Numbered from the stretch's first letter, positions 1 through 8,899 are shown. The stretch: DNA of 32,434 nucleotides from an uncultured Clostridia bacterium (GCA_944389225.1 CALXLP010000016.1:1-32434); one strand, 5' to 3'. The notes: a model not told the origin generated them from the sequence alone. Numbers and translations are program-made.

Positions 1-118
1 TAGTACAAAATTTACCTAATAGTATATCATAAAATTTGCATTTTGAAAATACCTTTTATTAAGAAGGGAGGGATTTTATATAAAAAGCAATCAAAATGTA
101 AAAAAGATATTCCATGCA

Positions 119-544
119 TTGTTTCCATTAATCATTGGAGGAATTGTTGGAATGATTACATCTGGTTATATGGATTATAATGATTTAATAAAACCAACAT
201 TATCTCCACCAGGAATTGTATTTCCAATTGCTTGGACAATTATTTATTTGTTAATAGGAATATCTTATACACTTTTAAAAGAAAAAGGAGAAGTGCCAAA
301 AGAAACTAAACAGCTATATTACACTCAATTAGTTTTTAATTATTTGTGGACATTTATATTTTTTGTGTTTAGACTTAGATTATTATCTGTCTTATGGATT
401 ATTATTTTAGATGTATTGGTTATTATTATGACATATCAATTTTATAAACAAAATAAACTATCTGGAATTTTATTAATACCTTATGTCTTATGGCTACTTT
501 TTGCAACTTACTTAAATATTTCTATATACTTTTTAAATATTTAA
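119..544 (+). CDS. tspO: TspO/MBR family membrane protein
   Basis: A small, very hydrophobic protein of 141 residues with about five membrane segments and the family's Trp/Pro-rich features: a KPTLSPPG loop (about 26-33) before the second helix, FPIAWTIIYLLIGISY, an NYLWTFIFF helix and a C-terminal LWLLFATYLNISIYFLN helix. The family binds tetrapyrroles and related hydrophobic ligands in the membrane; its role here is not evident from neighbours. The start is uncertain. Only a TTG at 119 is conventional, but the frame stays open upstream and a good Shine-Dalgarno (gggagg, 65-70) sits 9 bases before an in-frame ATA at 80, which would add 13 residues and match the usual family length of about 155. 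Confidence 0.85.
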   Translation: MFPLIIGGIVGMITSGYMDYNDLIKPTLSPPGIVFPIAWTIIYLLIGISYTLLKEKGEVPKETKQLYYTQLVFNYLWTFIFFVFRLRLLSVLWIIILDVLVIIMTYQFYKQNKLSGILLIPYVLWLLFATYLNISIYFLNI

Positions 545-629
545 TGAATAAAATCATTAAATTTAATAATATTCTTAAAACTTTTGCATATACATATATA
601 TAGGAATTTGGACAAAGGAGAAAAGGTAT

Positions 630-1772
630 ATGTTTAATGTAACAGTATTAAGATTAAAGGATATCGTAAAATATATTATATGTATATTTGTATTAATTTT
701 ACTGATATTTAGTATCACCAATTATTTTTCTGGAACAAAGAAAAATACAGAACAAGTTACACAAAAAGTAGAAAATGTAACCAATCAATTATCTAGTCAT
801 AGTTTATTATCCTGTTTAGATGCTACACTTCCCGTTGTAGCATCTATTAATCATAGTGAAGAAAATGAAAAAGAAAAATTAAGTGAAAATGATATATTAG
901 AATCAATGTTAAAAACGCAAATTAGTTCTATAGATGAAATTCAAAATATGGAAGTATCAGAAGAAGTTGAAACAGAAAATACAGAAGAAGAACAAAATGT
1001 AGAATTAGCAGAAACAGGTATTACAACAGAAGTTGTTACAAACAATCCAATAACAGAAAACTATAATGCACAATATGGAAATGTCAAAATCAGAAATCAA
1101 ACAGACTATGAATTAACCCAAGAAATGTTAACACCAGATATTACAATTGAAAATAAAAACATTATCATATTTCATACTCATAGTTGTGAAAGTTATACAT
1201 CAAGTGAACTATATCCATATACACCAACTGGAAATTTCAGAACAACAGATTTAAATTTTACAGTCACAAGAGTAGGAACAGAACTAACCAACCAATTACA
1301 ACAATATGGATATAATGTCATACATGATACAAGTTATCATGATTATCCATCATACAACGGATCATATACCAATTCCTTGAAAACGGTAGAAAGCTTATTA
1401 CAATCAAATCCATCAGATATTATTATTGACTTACATAGAGATGCGATAGGAAGCCGAAGTGATTATGCACCAACAGTCAAAATCGGAGATGAAGAAGCAG
1501 CACAAATCATGTTTGTTATCGGAACAAATGCAGGAGGATTATGGCATCCAAACTGGAATCAAAACTTAAAATTTGCTATAAAAGTACAAGAGAAAGCAGA
1601 AGAATTATACCCAGGACTATTTAAACCAATTATGCTAACAACATCAAGATATAACCAACACACAGGAAAATATGCAAATATCATAGAAGTAGGAGCAACA
1701 GGAAACACATTAGAACAATGCTTAACCAGTATGAAATATCTAGCAAAAGTAATGGACGAAATCATGAAGTGA
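630..1772 (+). CDS. spoIIP: Stage II sporulation protein P (SpoIIP), septal peptidoglycan hydrolase
   Basis: 380 residues. An N-terminal membrane anchor (about 14-32) is followed by an acidic, low-complexity linker (about 75-145) and a C-terminal catalytic domain beginning near residue 177. The domain carries HTHSCESY (182-189), TDLNFTVTRVGTEL, a DLHRDAIG motif and a conserved C-terminal IIEVGATGNTLEQC segment. In the family these residues coordinate metal and form the active site of an amidase/endopeptidase that, with SpoIID and SpoIIM, thins septal peptidoglycan during engulfment. The start has an AAAGGAG Shine-Dalgarno (614-620) nine bases upstream. It stands alone; spoIIM and spoIID are not adjacent. 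A dispersed short repeat begins 6 bases after the stop. Confidence 0.93.
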   Translation: MFNVTVLRLKDIVKYIICIFVLILLIFSITNYFSGTKKNTEQVTQKVENVTNQLSSHSLLSCLDATLPVVASINHSEENEKEKLSENDILESMLKTQISSIDEIQNMEVSEEVETENTEEEQNVELAETGITTEVVTNNPITENYNAQYGNVKIRNQTDYELTQEMLTPDITIENKNIIIFHTHSCESYTSSELYPYTPTGNFRTTDLNFTVTRVGTELTNQLQQYGYNVIHDTSYHDYPSYNGSYTNSLKTVESLLQSNPSDIIIDLHRDAIGSRSDYAPTVKIGDEEAAQIMFVIGTNAGGLWHPNWNQNLKFAIKVQEKAEELYPGLFKPIMLTTSRYNQHTGKYANIIEVGATGNTLEQCLTSMKYLAKVMDEIMK

Positions 1773-1777
1773 ACGAT

Positions 1778-1823
1778 AGGGACGTGTCAAATCGTTCAAA
1801 AATTGAATGAAAGGGACAGACCT
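1778..1823 (+). repeat. Dispersed GGGACGTGTC...GGGACAGACC repeat, copy A
   Basis: AGGGACGTGTCAAA at the left end and AAGGGACAGACCT at the right end match the ends of the copy after pheS (16091-16136). The interior differs. It begins 6 bases after the spoIIP stop. Confidence 0.7.
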
Positions 1824-1850
1824 ACATAAATGAATAAAAAAATATAAATC

Positions 1851-1877
1851 ATTCCTAGAGTTCTTTACTCCAAGAAT
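1851..1877. repeat. Left inverted repeat of switch 1
   Basis: Arms ATTCCTAGAGT and ACTCCAAGAAT flank the centre TCTTT. It is a near-palindrome and the reverse complement of the right repeat at 22 of 27 positions, including an unbroken GAGTAAAGAACTCT block. Confidence 0.75.
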
Positions 1878-2041
1878 GATTTATTCAAGTACATAATAGC
1901 AATAAAGAAGTAGAATGTCAATAAAAATTTAAAAATAATATAGAAAAGTTGTATGAAAAGTTAGATAACAATTTTCTAAATATCATAGATCATTATTTGT
2001 TAAAATCCGTAGATTTTTTTTGCTTTTTCGTAATTATATAT

Positions 2042-2068
2042 TTTCTTAGAGTAAAGAACTCTGAGAAA
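2042..2068. repeat. Right inverted repeat of switch 1
   Basis: Arms TTTCTTAGAGT and ACTCTGAGAAA flank the centre AAAGA, the reverse complement of the left-repeat centre TCTTT. The centre differs from those of switches 2 and 3. It ends 33 bases before the pilin-like start codon. Confidence 0.75.
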
Positions 2069-2101
2069 AATATATTAAGAGAAAAGAAGGGAAGAAAACA
2101 A

Positions 2102-3424
2102 ATGAAGAAAAAATTAAAGAATACAAAAGGTATTACATTAATTGCTTTAGTTATTACAATTATTGTACTTTTAATATTGGCTGGTGTAACGATTGCAACA
2201 TTAACTGGAGATAATGGGATATTAACAAGAGCACAGATGGCAAAAGAGGGAACAGAAAAAGCAACAGCAGAAGAGAGAATACAAACAGAGGTTATGGGAA
2301 GTTATGATAATACTGGAAAGATTGAATTAGATGTATTAAATAATAATTTAAAAAATAATATACCAGAGCTAACATATAAAGGTAAGGCATTATCAGAAAC
2401 TAACAAAATAACAAATTTGCCAGCTACAGTAATGCTTGAGACATATAAAATGCAAATATCTGAGGATGGAGAAGTAAGAGAAATAAAAACAGTAGCAGAA
2501 ATAACGGATTATGTAACAAAAAATACACCAGTAGAAGATGAATATGAAAATTTGATAATTGTGCCAGAAGATTTTAAGATAAGAATTGATAATACAACAA
2601 ATAATGCAGATACAGTAAATGAAGGAATTGTAATAGAAGACAGAAAAGGAAATCAGTTTGTATGGATACCATTAGGAGAAGTAAAAACAGACAATGCTGG
2701 AACTGTTGTAAATATTACGTTGAACAGATACGATTTTGGTGGTTGTACAGAAGATACAGAAGAAAATCATGATAGTAGTTACAAGAATGCAATAGCCAAA
2801 AATATAACTGATTTTATAAATAATAGTAATAGTAACAATGGATATTATATAGGAAGATATGAGGCTGGTATAATAAATTATGATAAACAAAATATTATTA
2901 CAGAAAATACTAATGAAGAAGTAAATTGGACAGGATATAGCCCAGAAGAAGGGAAAAAACTGGAATTAGTATGTAAATCAGGTGCACAACCATGGAATTA
3001 TGTGACACAAAGTAAAGCATCTGAGTTGGCAAGAAATATGTATACAGGAAAAAATTATGAAAGTGATTTAATTAATAGTTATGCATGGGATACAGCAATT
3101 TCATATATACAGATGTGTGGAATGAAAACAAATAGTAAAAGTTATTCATCACAAAATGGACAATTTATAGATACAAGTAAACCATCAATGACAGGAGAAG
3201 GAATTTTAACTTCAACTAATACTGTAGATGAACAATGTAATATATATGATATGGCAGGAAATGAAACTGAATGGACAACGGAAACTTCTGATTTGAAATT
3301 TAGTCCTTGTGTAGACAGAGGAGGAATGTATTATTTTGATGAGCGAACTATGAATTTTAGAGGAAGAAATTCAAATACACTTGTATATGACTATATTTCT
3401 TTTCGTCCAGTTTTGTATTTTTAA
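2102..3424 (+). CDS. Pilin-like surface protein with a formylglycine-generating-enzyme (SUMF1)-like domain
   Basis: 440 residues from an ATG with a GAAGGGAAG Shine-Dalgarno; the longer frame from 1949 crosses the upstream regulatory segment and is rejected. The N-terminus (KKLKNTKG then ITLIALVITI) is a class III (type IV pilin-like) signal: basic leader, Gly10 cleavage site and a long hydrophobic helix, but with Ala instead of the usual Glu at +5. The C-terminal two thirds look like the FGE-sulfatase fold: FVWIPLGEV, GYYIGRYEAG, QPWNYVTQSKA, CNIYDMAGNETEWT, then a CVDRGG...FRPVLYF ending. This fold is used by enzymes and also by C-type-lectin-like surface binders; binding seems likelier here because of the pilin-like N-terminus. 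A putative OFF-oriented promoter switch precedes it. Confidence 0.8.
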   Translation: MKKKLKNTKGITLIALVITIIVLLILAGVTIATLTGDNGILTRAQMAKEGTEKATAEERIQTEVMGSYDNTGKIELDVLNNNLKNNIPELTYKGKALSETNKITNLPATVMLETYKMQISEDGEVREIKTVAEITDYVTKNTPVEDEYENLIIVPEDFKIRIDNTTNNADTVNEGIVIEDRKGNQFVWIPLGEVKTDNAGTVVNITLNRYDFGGCTEDTEENHDSSYKNAIAKNITDFINNSNSNNGYYIGRYEAGIINYDKQNIITENTNEEVNWTGYSPEEGKKLELVCKSGAQPWNYVTQSKASELARNMYTGKNYESDLINSYAWDTAISYIQMCGMKTNSKSYSSQNGQFIDTSKPSMTGEGILTSTNTVDEQCNIYDMAGNETEWTTETSDLKFSPCVDRGGMYYFDERTMNFRGRNSNTLVYDYISFRPVLYF

Positions 3425-3437
3425 AATGAATAAAATC

Positions 3438-3470
3438 AAAAATTCAGGCAAATGCTTGAATTTTTTTTCA
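3438..3470 (+). terminator. Rho-independent terminator after the pilin-like gene
   Basis: AAAATTCA and TGAATTTT arms around a short loop, followed by a run of T. Confidence 0.7.
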
Positions 3471-3518
3471 TATATATATATAATGACGGTAGAAAATTAG
3501 AAGGAAAGAGGTAATCAT

Positions 3519-4826
3519 ATGGCAAATATTAGTTTAAATCTAAAACATGCAGGAATTACACAAAAAACAATCTTAACATACAAAGAACAAGTAGAAAATA
3601 TACACAAGGATTTGCATAGAAGAGCAAATGATGAAAAAGATTTTGTTGGATGGTTAGAATTACCAACCAATTATGATAAAGAAGAATTCGCAAGAATAAA
3701 AAAAGCAGCAAAAAAAATAAAAAAAGAATCTGATATATTAGTGGTTATTGGAATTGGTGGATCATATTTAGGAGCAAGAGCAGTTATAGAAGCACTAACT
3801 AGTTCGTTTTATAACATGTTACCAAATAAACAAAGAAAATATCCACAAATATTATATGTTGGAAATAACTTAAGTCCAAATTATATTAATGAATTAATTG
3901 AATATATAGGAGATAAAGATTTCTCTGTTAATGTTATTTCAAAATCTGGAACGACTACAGAACCAGCCATTGCATTTAGAATCTTTAGAGAAATCTTAGA
4001 AAATAAATATGGAATTGATGAAGCAAGAAGTAGAATTTATGCAACAACTGATAAAGCAAAAGGAGCATTAAAAACATTAGCACAAAATGAAGGATATGAA
4101 CAATTTGTTGTTCCTGATAATGTAGGTGGTAGATATTCTGTATTAACAGCTGTTGGATTATTACCAATTGCAGTAGCAGGAATTGATATTGATAAATTAA
4201 TGATGGGAGCAAAAACAGCACAAGACAGATATGATGATCCAAATCTAAAATATAATGAATGTTATAAATATGCAGTTGTAAGAAATATCTTATATAAACT
4301 ATATAAAAACACAGAAATATTAGTAAATTATGAACCTAAGATGCATTATTTTACAGAATGGTGGAAGCAATTATTTGGAGAAAGTGAAGGAAAAGATCAA
4401 ATGGGAATCTTCCCAGCAGGAGTTGACTTTACAACAGATTTACATTCTATGGGACAATATATTCAAGAAGGAAGAAGAAATTTATTTGAAACGGTTATTA
4501 GTATCAAAACACCAAATTCAGATATAACAATCAATCCAGATGATGACAATTTAGATGGATTAAATTATTTAGCAGGAAAAGGTTTAGACTATGTCAATAA
4601 AAAGGCAATGGAAGGAACGATAAAAGCACATGTATCAGGAGATGTTCCTAACATTGTAATAGAAATGGAAAAACTAGATGAAGAAAATATAGGAGAACTA
4701 ATTTATTTCTTTGAAAAAGCATGTGCAATGTCTGGAAATATATTAGGGGTTAATCCATTTAATCAACCAGGTGTAGAAGAATATAAAAAGAATATGTTTA
4801 AATTATTAGAAAAACCAGGATATTAA
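3519..4826 (+). CDS. pgi: Glucose-6-phosphate isomerase
   Basis: 435 residues, the usual length of the short Gram-positive form. It interconverts glucose-6-phosphate and fructose-6-phosphate in the cytoplasm. Visible motifs are GIGGSYLG (78-85), the phosphate-binding SKSGTTTE (141-148), [14 protein letters not shown], the conserved [10 protein letters not shown] and [12 protein letters not shown] region, and the C-terminal signature [12 protein letters not shown]. The start has a GGAAAGAGG Shine-Dalgarno. The gene is monocistronic, with its own terminator downstream. Confidence 0.97.
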   Translation: MANISLNLKHAGITQKTILTYKEQVENIHKDLHRRANDEKDFVGWLELPTNYDKEEFARIKKAAKKIKKESDILVVIGIGGSYLGARAVIEALTSSFYNMLPNKQRKYPQILYVGNNLSPNYINELIEYIGDKDFSVNVISKSGTTTEPAIAFRIFREILENKYGIDEARSRIYATTDKAKGALKTLAQNEGYEQFVVPDNVGGRYSVLTAVGLLPIAVAGIDIDKLMMGAKTAQDRYDDPNLKYNECYKYAVVRNILYKLYKNTEILVNYEPKMHYFTEWWKQLFGESEGKDQMGIFPAGVDFTTDLHSMGQYIQEGRRNLFETVISIKTPNSDITINPDDDNLDGLNYLAGKGLDYVNKKAMEGTIKAHVSGDVPNIVIEMEKLDEENIGELIYFFEKACAMSGNILGVNPFNQPGVEEYKKNMFKLLEKPGY

Positions 4827-4827
4827 A

Positions 4828-4864
4828 AATAAAGATTGAGGGATATTCCTTCAATCTTTATTAG
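4828..4864 (+). terminator. Rho-independent terminator of pgi
   Basis: Perfect 12-bp arms AATAAAGATTGA (4828-4839) and TCAATCTTTATT (4851-4862). The T-run is short, so part of the T content is in the stem. Confidence 0.75.
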
Positions 4865-4909
4865 AGAAAAGAATGATATATAATAAATGAAATTACAATA
4901 AATAGGTGA

Positions 4910-4954
4910 GACGTGTCCCTTTTTGATAAAAAATGTCCATTTTGACACGTCCCC
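4910..4954 (-). repeat. Dispersed GGGACGTGTC repeat, copy B (inverted)
   Basis: Read on the minus strand it begins GGGGACGTGTCAAAATGGAC and continues ATTTTTT, nearly identical to the copy after pheS (16091-16136). It lies 22 bases upstream of the thioesterase gene. Confidence 0.75.
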
Positions 4955-4975
4955 AAAAGTTCATAGGAGGAAAAC

Positions 4976-5701
4976 ATGATATATAAGGAAAAATTTAAAA
5001 TAGGATTAAAAGATGTATGGGCAAAAGATGAAGTGAGTAATATTGCTATTTTAGAGTACTTAGAAGATATTGCAGCATATCATTCTGACAGTGTAGGAAT
5101 TGGTGTTAATACAACAGATGAAACACATGTAAGTTGGTTACTATTAGATTGGGAACTAGAAGTATTAAAAAGACCAAAATACGGACAAGTTTTAGAGATT
5201 CATACATGGTCTAGAGAAATAGAAAAATTTTATGCACTTCGTGATTTTGAGGTTTATGATGAGGAAAACAATTTATGTGCAATAGCAACCTCAAAATGGT
5301 TATTAGTAAATAGTAAAACAGAAAAAATAGTAAGAGTGGAACCAGAAATAGCAGATAGATATCGATCAGAATTTGGAAAATGTGTTTTTAAAGATCCTAA
5401 AATTGAAAAATTAAAAGAACCAAAAGAATATATAAGTGAAATGACATATACAGCCAGAAGAAGAGATATTGACGTCATTGGTCATATGCATAATTTAAAT
5501 TATTTATATTTAGCTTATGAAGCATTACCAGAAGAGGAATATCAAAAAAGGCCATTTAACCATGTTAGAATACAATATAAAAATCAGATAAAATTAGGAG
5601 AAACAGTAAAATGCAAATATGCAAAAGAAAATAATGAAAATATAGTCGTTATAAAAAGTGAAGATGACAAAACATTACATGCAATTATCAAAATATATTA
5701 A
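4976..5701 (+). CDS. Acyl-ACP thioesterase (FatA/B-like double hotdog)
   Basis: 241 residues, typical of bacterial acyl-ACP thioesterases, which release free fatty acids from acyl carrier protein. Two hotdog halves are visible: residues 1-130 (SNIAILEYLEDIAAYHSDSVG, VSWLLLDWELEVLKRPKYGQ, IHTWSREIEKFYALRDFEV) and 145-241, where RRRDIDVIGHMHNLNYLYLA carries the conserved Asn/His-containing active-site region. The start has a TAGGAGG Shine-Dalgarno. It stands alone between pgi and pyk, so its link to lipid metabolism rests on family similarity only. Confidence 0.9.
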   Translation: MIYKEKFKIGLKDVWAKDEVSNIAILEYLEDIAAYHSDSVGIGVNTTDETHVSWLLLDWELEVLKRPKYGQVLEIHTWSREIEKFYALRDFEVYDEENNLCAIATSKWLLVNSKTEKIVRVEPEIADRYRSEFGKCVFKDPKIEKLKEPKEYISEMTYTARRRDIDVIGHMHNLNYLYLAYEALPEEEYQKRPFNHVRIQYKNQIKLGETVKCKYAKENNENIVVIKSEDDKTLHAIIKIY

Positions 5702-5843
5702 AATGTTGAAATAACAATGTTAGTTAAAGTAAAAAAATAAAGTCAATGAAGAAAAAGTGCTAATTAAAATATAAAAAAGGAATATAATAAAGATAAAGAA
5801 AAGTATAATTTTTTAAGTTTGTGCAAAAAATAATAAAAAAATG

Positions 5844-5873
5844 TTGAAAACCGTTCTTATAGTGTGATATAAT
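5844..5873 (+). promoter_or_regulatory. Housekeeping promoter of pyk
   Basis: TTGAAA (5844-5849), an 18-base spacer, and TATAAT (5868-5873), 38 bases before the pyk start. The upstream gap from 5702 is otherwise AT-rich with nothing else recognisable. Confidence 0.7.
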
Positions 5874-5911
5874 AAGCTCTGGTTTTTAAGTTAATAAGGG
5901 AGGAATAAGAA

Positions 5912-7357
5912 ATGAAAGAAGTTTTAAGAAAAACAAACATCATTGGTACAATAGGACCAGCAAGTGAAAGTGAAGAAATGTTTACAAACTTAGTTAAAGC
6001 AGGACTAAATGTAGCAAGAATTAACTTTTCACACGGAGGATATGAAGAAAACGCAGAAAAAATAGCAACAATTAAAAAAGTAAGAGAAAAATTAAACAAA
6101 CCAGTTGCTTTATTATTAGACACAAAAGGACCTGAAATTAGAACAGGAAAACTTGAGTCTGGAGATGAAAAAGTAACTATAAATGAAGGACAAGAATTTA
6201 CATTTGTTTATGATGATATTATTGGAAATGAAACAAAAACAACAATCAGTTACAAAAACTTATATCAAGATGTAAAACCAGGAGCTAAAATCTTAGTTGA
6301 TGACGGAGCTTTAGAATTCCAAGTTGTAGAAATTGTTGGAAAAGATATTAAATGTAAAGCATTAAACACAGCAAGATTAGGAAGCAGAAAAACAATGAAT
6401 GTTCCTGGATTAAAATTAAACTTACCAGCTTTAGCACAAAAAGATATTGATGACATTACAAATGGAATTAAAGCAGGATTTGATATGATAGCTGCTTCAT
6501 TTGTAAGAAGAGCATCAGATGTTCAAGCAATCAAAGACTTATTAAAAGCAAATGGTGGAGAACACATCAAAATTATATCAAAAATTGAAAGCCAAGAAGG
6601 TATTGATAACTTTGAAGAAATCTTAGCAATATCAGATGGTATCATGGTAGCTCGTGGAGATATGGGTGTTGAAATACCAATGGAACAAGTTCCAATTGTT
6701 CAAAAACACTTTATTAAGAGATGTAATCAAGTTGGTAAACCAGTAGTAACAGCTACACAAATGTTAGAATCAATGACTTCTAACCCAAGACCAACAAGAG
6801 CAGAAGTTAGTGACGTTGCAAATGCTGTATATGATATGACAAGTTGTATCATGCTTTCTGGAGAATGTGCTATGGGTAAATATCCAGTAGAATGTGTTGA
6901 AACAATGGTTAAAATATCAAAATCAATTGAGGGAACAGTTAATTACTGGAAGAGATTTAGCAAAAAGAACTTCAAAAAAATAGATTCAGAAGATTTAGAA
7001 AAAAATATTGCTTATACAACATGTGTAACAGCTTACCAAGTAGAAGCAGATGCAATTGTTGCTTATACACATAAAGGTGATTCAGTAAGAATGATTGCTG
7101 GTATGGGACCAGGTTGCCCAATATTTGCTATAACAGATAATGAACAAACATATTATCAATTAGCAATTACATGGAATGTAACACCAATCTTAGTTAAAGA
7201 TGGAAAAACAATTGAAGATACAATTCAAAAAGGAATTGCTGAATTAGAAAACGAAGGAATTTTAGAAAAAGGTGACAAAGTTGTTCTTGCAGGAGGACCA
7301 AAAATATTACCAGATGCAACAGAAAACAAAGTTATCGGTGGAGTTGCTATCGTATAA
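5912..7357 (+). CDS. pyk: Pyruvate kinase
   Basis: 481 residues, catalysing phosphoenolpyruvate plus ADP to pyruvate plus ATP in glycolysis. The motifs are clear: GPASES near the N-terminus, ARINFSHG (35-42), DTKGPEIRTG (70-79), the KIESQEGIDNFEEI active-site segment, MVARGDMGVEIPMEQVP and VTATQMLESM. The C-terminal allosteric domain is present. The extra PEP-utiliser-like domain of Bacillus pyruvate kinases is absent, so this is the standard-length form. The Shine-Dalgarno is GGGAGG. The gene has its own promoter and terminator. Confidence 0.98.
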   Translation: MKEVLRKTNIIGTIGPASESEEMFTNLVKAGLNVARINFSHGGYEENAEKIATIKKVREKLNKPVALLLDTKGPEIRTGKLESGDEKVTINEGQEFTFVYDDIIGNETKTTISYKNLYQDVKPGAKILVDDGALEFQVVEIVGKDIKCKALNTARLGSRKTMNVPGLKLNLPALAQKDIDDITNGIKAGFDMIAASFVRRASDVQAIKDLLKANGGEHIKIISKIESQEGIDNFEEILAISDGIMVARGDMGVEIPMEQVPIVQKHFIKRCNQVGKPVVTATQMLESMTSNPRPTRAEVSDVANAVYDMTSCIMLSGECAMGKYPVECVETMVKISKSIEGTVNYWKRFSKKNFKKIDSEDLEKNIAYTTCVTAYQVEADAIVAYTHKGDSVRMIAGMGPGCPIFAITDNEQTYYQLAITWNVTPILVKDGKTIEDTIQKGIAELENEGILEKGDKVVLAGGPKILPDATENKVIGGVAIV

Positions 7358-7369
7358 TATAAATAATAG

Positions 7370-7399
7370 AAAAAACTCATCATATTGATGAGTTTTTTT
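7370..7399. terminator. Bidirectional terminator between pyk and cdd
   Basis: AAAAAACTCATCA and TGATGAGTTTTTTT arms around a 3-base loop serve both convergent genes. Confidence 0.85.
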
Positions 7400-7422
7400 G
7401 ATGCTTTATTATCAAATAAATT

Positions 7423-7812
7423 TTATAAACGAAAACTATCAGGTAGCAACTCTCCTAATGTTTTTTTATCCATTTTATCATTATCATAGTACATGTAAAT
7501 TTCAAAATCTTTATTACAAAATTCAGACATGAATTGTCGACAATATCCACAAGGAGAGGTATATTGTAATTCTTCTTTTCCACCTAATACTAAAATACAT
7601 TCAAAATCTTTTTCACCTTCAGAAATGGCTTTGGTGAAAGCAACTCTTTCTGCACAAATAGACATAATTTCATCATTTTCAATATTACATCCAGAAAAAA
7701 TCTTTTCACTTTTAGTAAGTAAAGCACAACCCACTTTATAATTGGAATATGGAGTATAGGCGTTTTCTCTGGCTTTTTTAGCAGTTTCAATTAATAAATT
7801 TATATCCATCAT
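7423..7812 (-). CDS. cdd: Cytidine deaminase
   Basis: 129 residues, the size of tetrameric cytidine deaminases that convert cytidine or deoxycytidine to (deoxy)uridine in pyrimidine salvage. The zinc site is present: CAE (53-55) with the catalytic Glu, and PCGYC (87-91). YTPYSNYKVGCAL and GCNIEN form the substrate-binding region. The segment between GCNIEN and CAE looks one residue shorter than usual, which may be lineage variation. Two adjacent ATGs (7812 and 7809) lie behind an AGGAGG site. It is convergent with pyk. Confidence 0.95.
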   Translation of the reverse strand: MMDINLLIETAKKARENAYTPYSNYKVGCALLTKSEKIFSGCNIENDEIMSICAERVAFTKAISEGEKDFECILVLGGKEELQYTSPCGYCRQFMSEFCNKDFEIYMYYDNDKMDKKTLGELLPDSFRL

Positions 7813-7963
7813 TAGATTCCTCCTTTTGAAAGTAATATATCATAAAATAGAAGAATTTACTATAAAAAAAGATAAAATATATAATTGTTGTTGACAAAAT
7901 AACTTTCTTGATATAAACTACAAATGGTTTACAAATGTAATCTAATAAAAGGAGAGCGTTCAA

Positions 7964-8467
7964 ATGCCATTTTTTGAAAAATATAAAAAAACAATATTAT
8001 TTTACTGGTTCTTATATCTTTTTATTTTAGTAGCATCAAGAGAAATTTTGCTGAAATGCAATATGGAATATAGAGGATGGGTTTATATAGTATCTTGGGG
8101 TGTCTTTATAATAGGATTTATAGCAGGAATTATACAACTCATATTAAGGATAAAAAAGAAGCCCATAAAAATTATAGGAATCATATTATTTATTATTTTA
8201 ATCATGATTTGTAGTCCATATGTATTATTATTTTTTGCTGTTACTTGTGAAGAAGAAAATATTGTCACTTATGAAAATCAAAAAATGGTAACATATACAC
8301 AATCATTTTGGGATAAACGTATTAATTATTACGAATATATAAATTTTCTAGTTAGAAAAAGATATCCAAAATTAAAAGAATATTATGGTGAAAATGGAGA
8401 GCATATACTTACATATTACAATGATAAGGGTGAAGTTATAAAAGAAGAAAATTTGGATGAAGAATAA
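7964..8467 (+). CDS. Small membrane protein of unknown function
   Basis: 167 residues. Three membrane segments (about 12-28, 40-62 and 70-92) are followed by a polar tail from about residue 95 rich in Tyr, Lys and Glu, including EYYGENGEHILTYYNDKGE, which resembles short Tyr/Gly repeats of surface or sensor domains. I recognise no family. It begins at an ATG with an AAAGGAGAG site. A weak promoter-like pair (TTGACA at 7891, TATAAA at 7912, spacing 15) lies upstream. The next gene follows after 18 bases and is also a small membrane protein, so the two probably form an operon. Confidence 0.6.
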   Translation: MPFFEKYKKTILFYWFLYLFILVASREILLKCNMEYRGWVYIVSWGVFIIGFIAGIIQLILRIKKKPIKIIGIILFIILIMICSPYVLLFFAVTCEEENIVTYENQKMVTYTQSFWDKRINYYEYINFLVRKRYPKLKEYYGENGEHILTYYNDKGEVIKEENLDEE

Positions 8468-8485
8468 TTTTTTTGGAGGATTAAT

Positions 8486-8899
8486 ATGGATATAGTAATT
8501 ATTGTATCTTTTTTAATTAGTTTTATTGCATCTATTTTAGTATTAAATAAATATCGTAAATCAGAAAGAATAGCTATGTATATTCTGATTCAATTCATAT
8601 TATGGTTTGTAAATTCTATATATGTATTTTTATCAATGTTGTTAATGCATGTGATGTTTCATGGTGTAATTGATGATATAACCATATATGCAATAGGGTA
8701 TATCATAGGTATATATTTAGTTCCTGTTTATGCTTTTTGTATTAACAAAAATAAAGGAAATGGAAAATTAATGTGTAAAGACATTCTTATTTCTACAGTT
8801 ATTTTTATTATTCTACTAGCATTTGTGTTTCTATGTATTGCATTTTTAGATGAAAAATATAATATTTTAAATTATATACAAATTTATGAACAAGGATGA
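8486..8899 (+). CDS. Small integral membrane protein of unknown function
   Basis: 137 residues, almost wholly hydrophobic, with four predicted membrane helices (about 2-20, 30-55, 62-85 and 97-120) and short charged loops (NKYRKSERIA, NKNKGNGKLMCKD). The Shine-Dalgarno is TTGGAGG. It lies 18 bases after another membrane protein and before a terminator. No family recognised. Confidence 0.6.
   Translation: MDIVIIVSFLISFIASILVLNKYRKSERIAMYILIQFILWFVNSIYVFLSMLLMHVMFHGVIDDITIYAIGYIIGIYLVPVYAFCINKNKGNGKLMCKDILISTVIFIILLAFVFLCIAFLDEKYNILNYIQIYEQG

Larger units (their letters stand above)
1851..2068. promoter_or_regulatory. Putative invertible promoter switch 1, drawn OFF
   Basis: A 218-bp segment bounded by 27-bp inverted repeats (1851-1877 and 2042-2068). 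On the minus strand it holds TTGACA (complement of 1916-1921), a 17-base spacer, and TATTAT (complement of 1893-1898), a near-consensus housekeeping promoter firing leftwards, away from the pilin-like gene at 2102. Inverting the segment would place the same promoter about 15 bases before the right repeat and the gene's ribosome binding site. Two further segments with the same design precede the other two pilin-like genes. Sequence features are seen directly; inversion is inferred. Confidence 0.75.

Noticed and set aside
1848..1880. Left palindromes of the switches as plain transcription terminators of upstream genes
   Set aside because: Partner repeats with exactly inverted asymmetric centres lie 165-190 bp away at all three loci, and the gene before switch 2 already has a terminator. 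A secondary terminator role remains possible and is reported.
1949..2101. 51-residue N-terminal extension of the first pilin-like gene from a TTG
   Set aside because: It runs through the inverted repeat and promoter segment, has no Shine-Dalgarno, and would bury the class III signal, which must be N-terminal.
2102..3424. Diversity-generating retroelement target
   Set aside because: The fold is suggestive but there is no reverse transcriptase or template repeat in the window.
3985..4242. Antisense open frames over pgi and other highly expressed genes
   Set aside because: They are low-complexity shadows of the AT-rich coding strand, without ribosome binding sites or recognisable domains.
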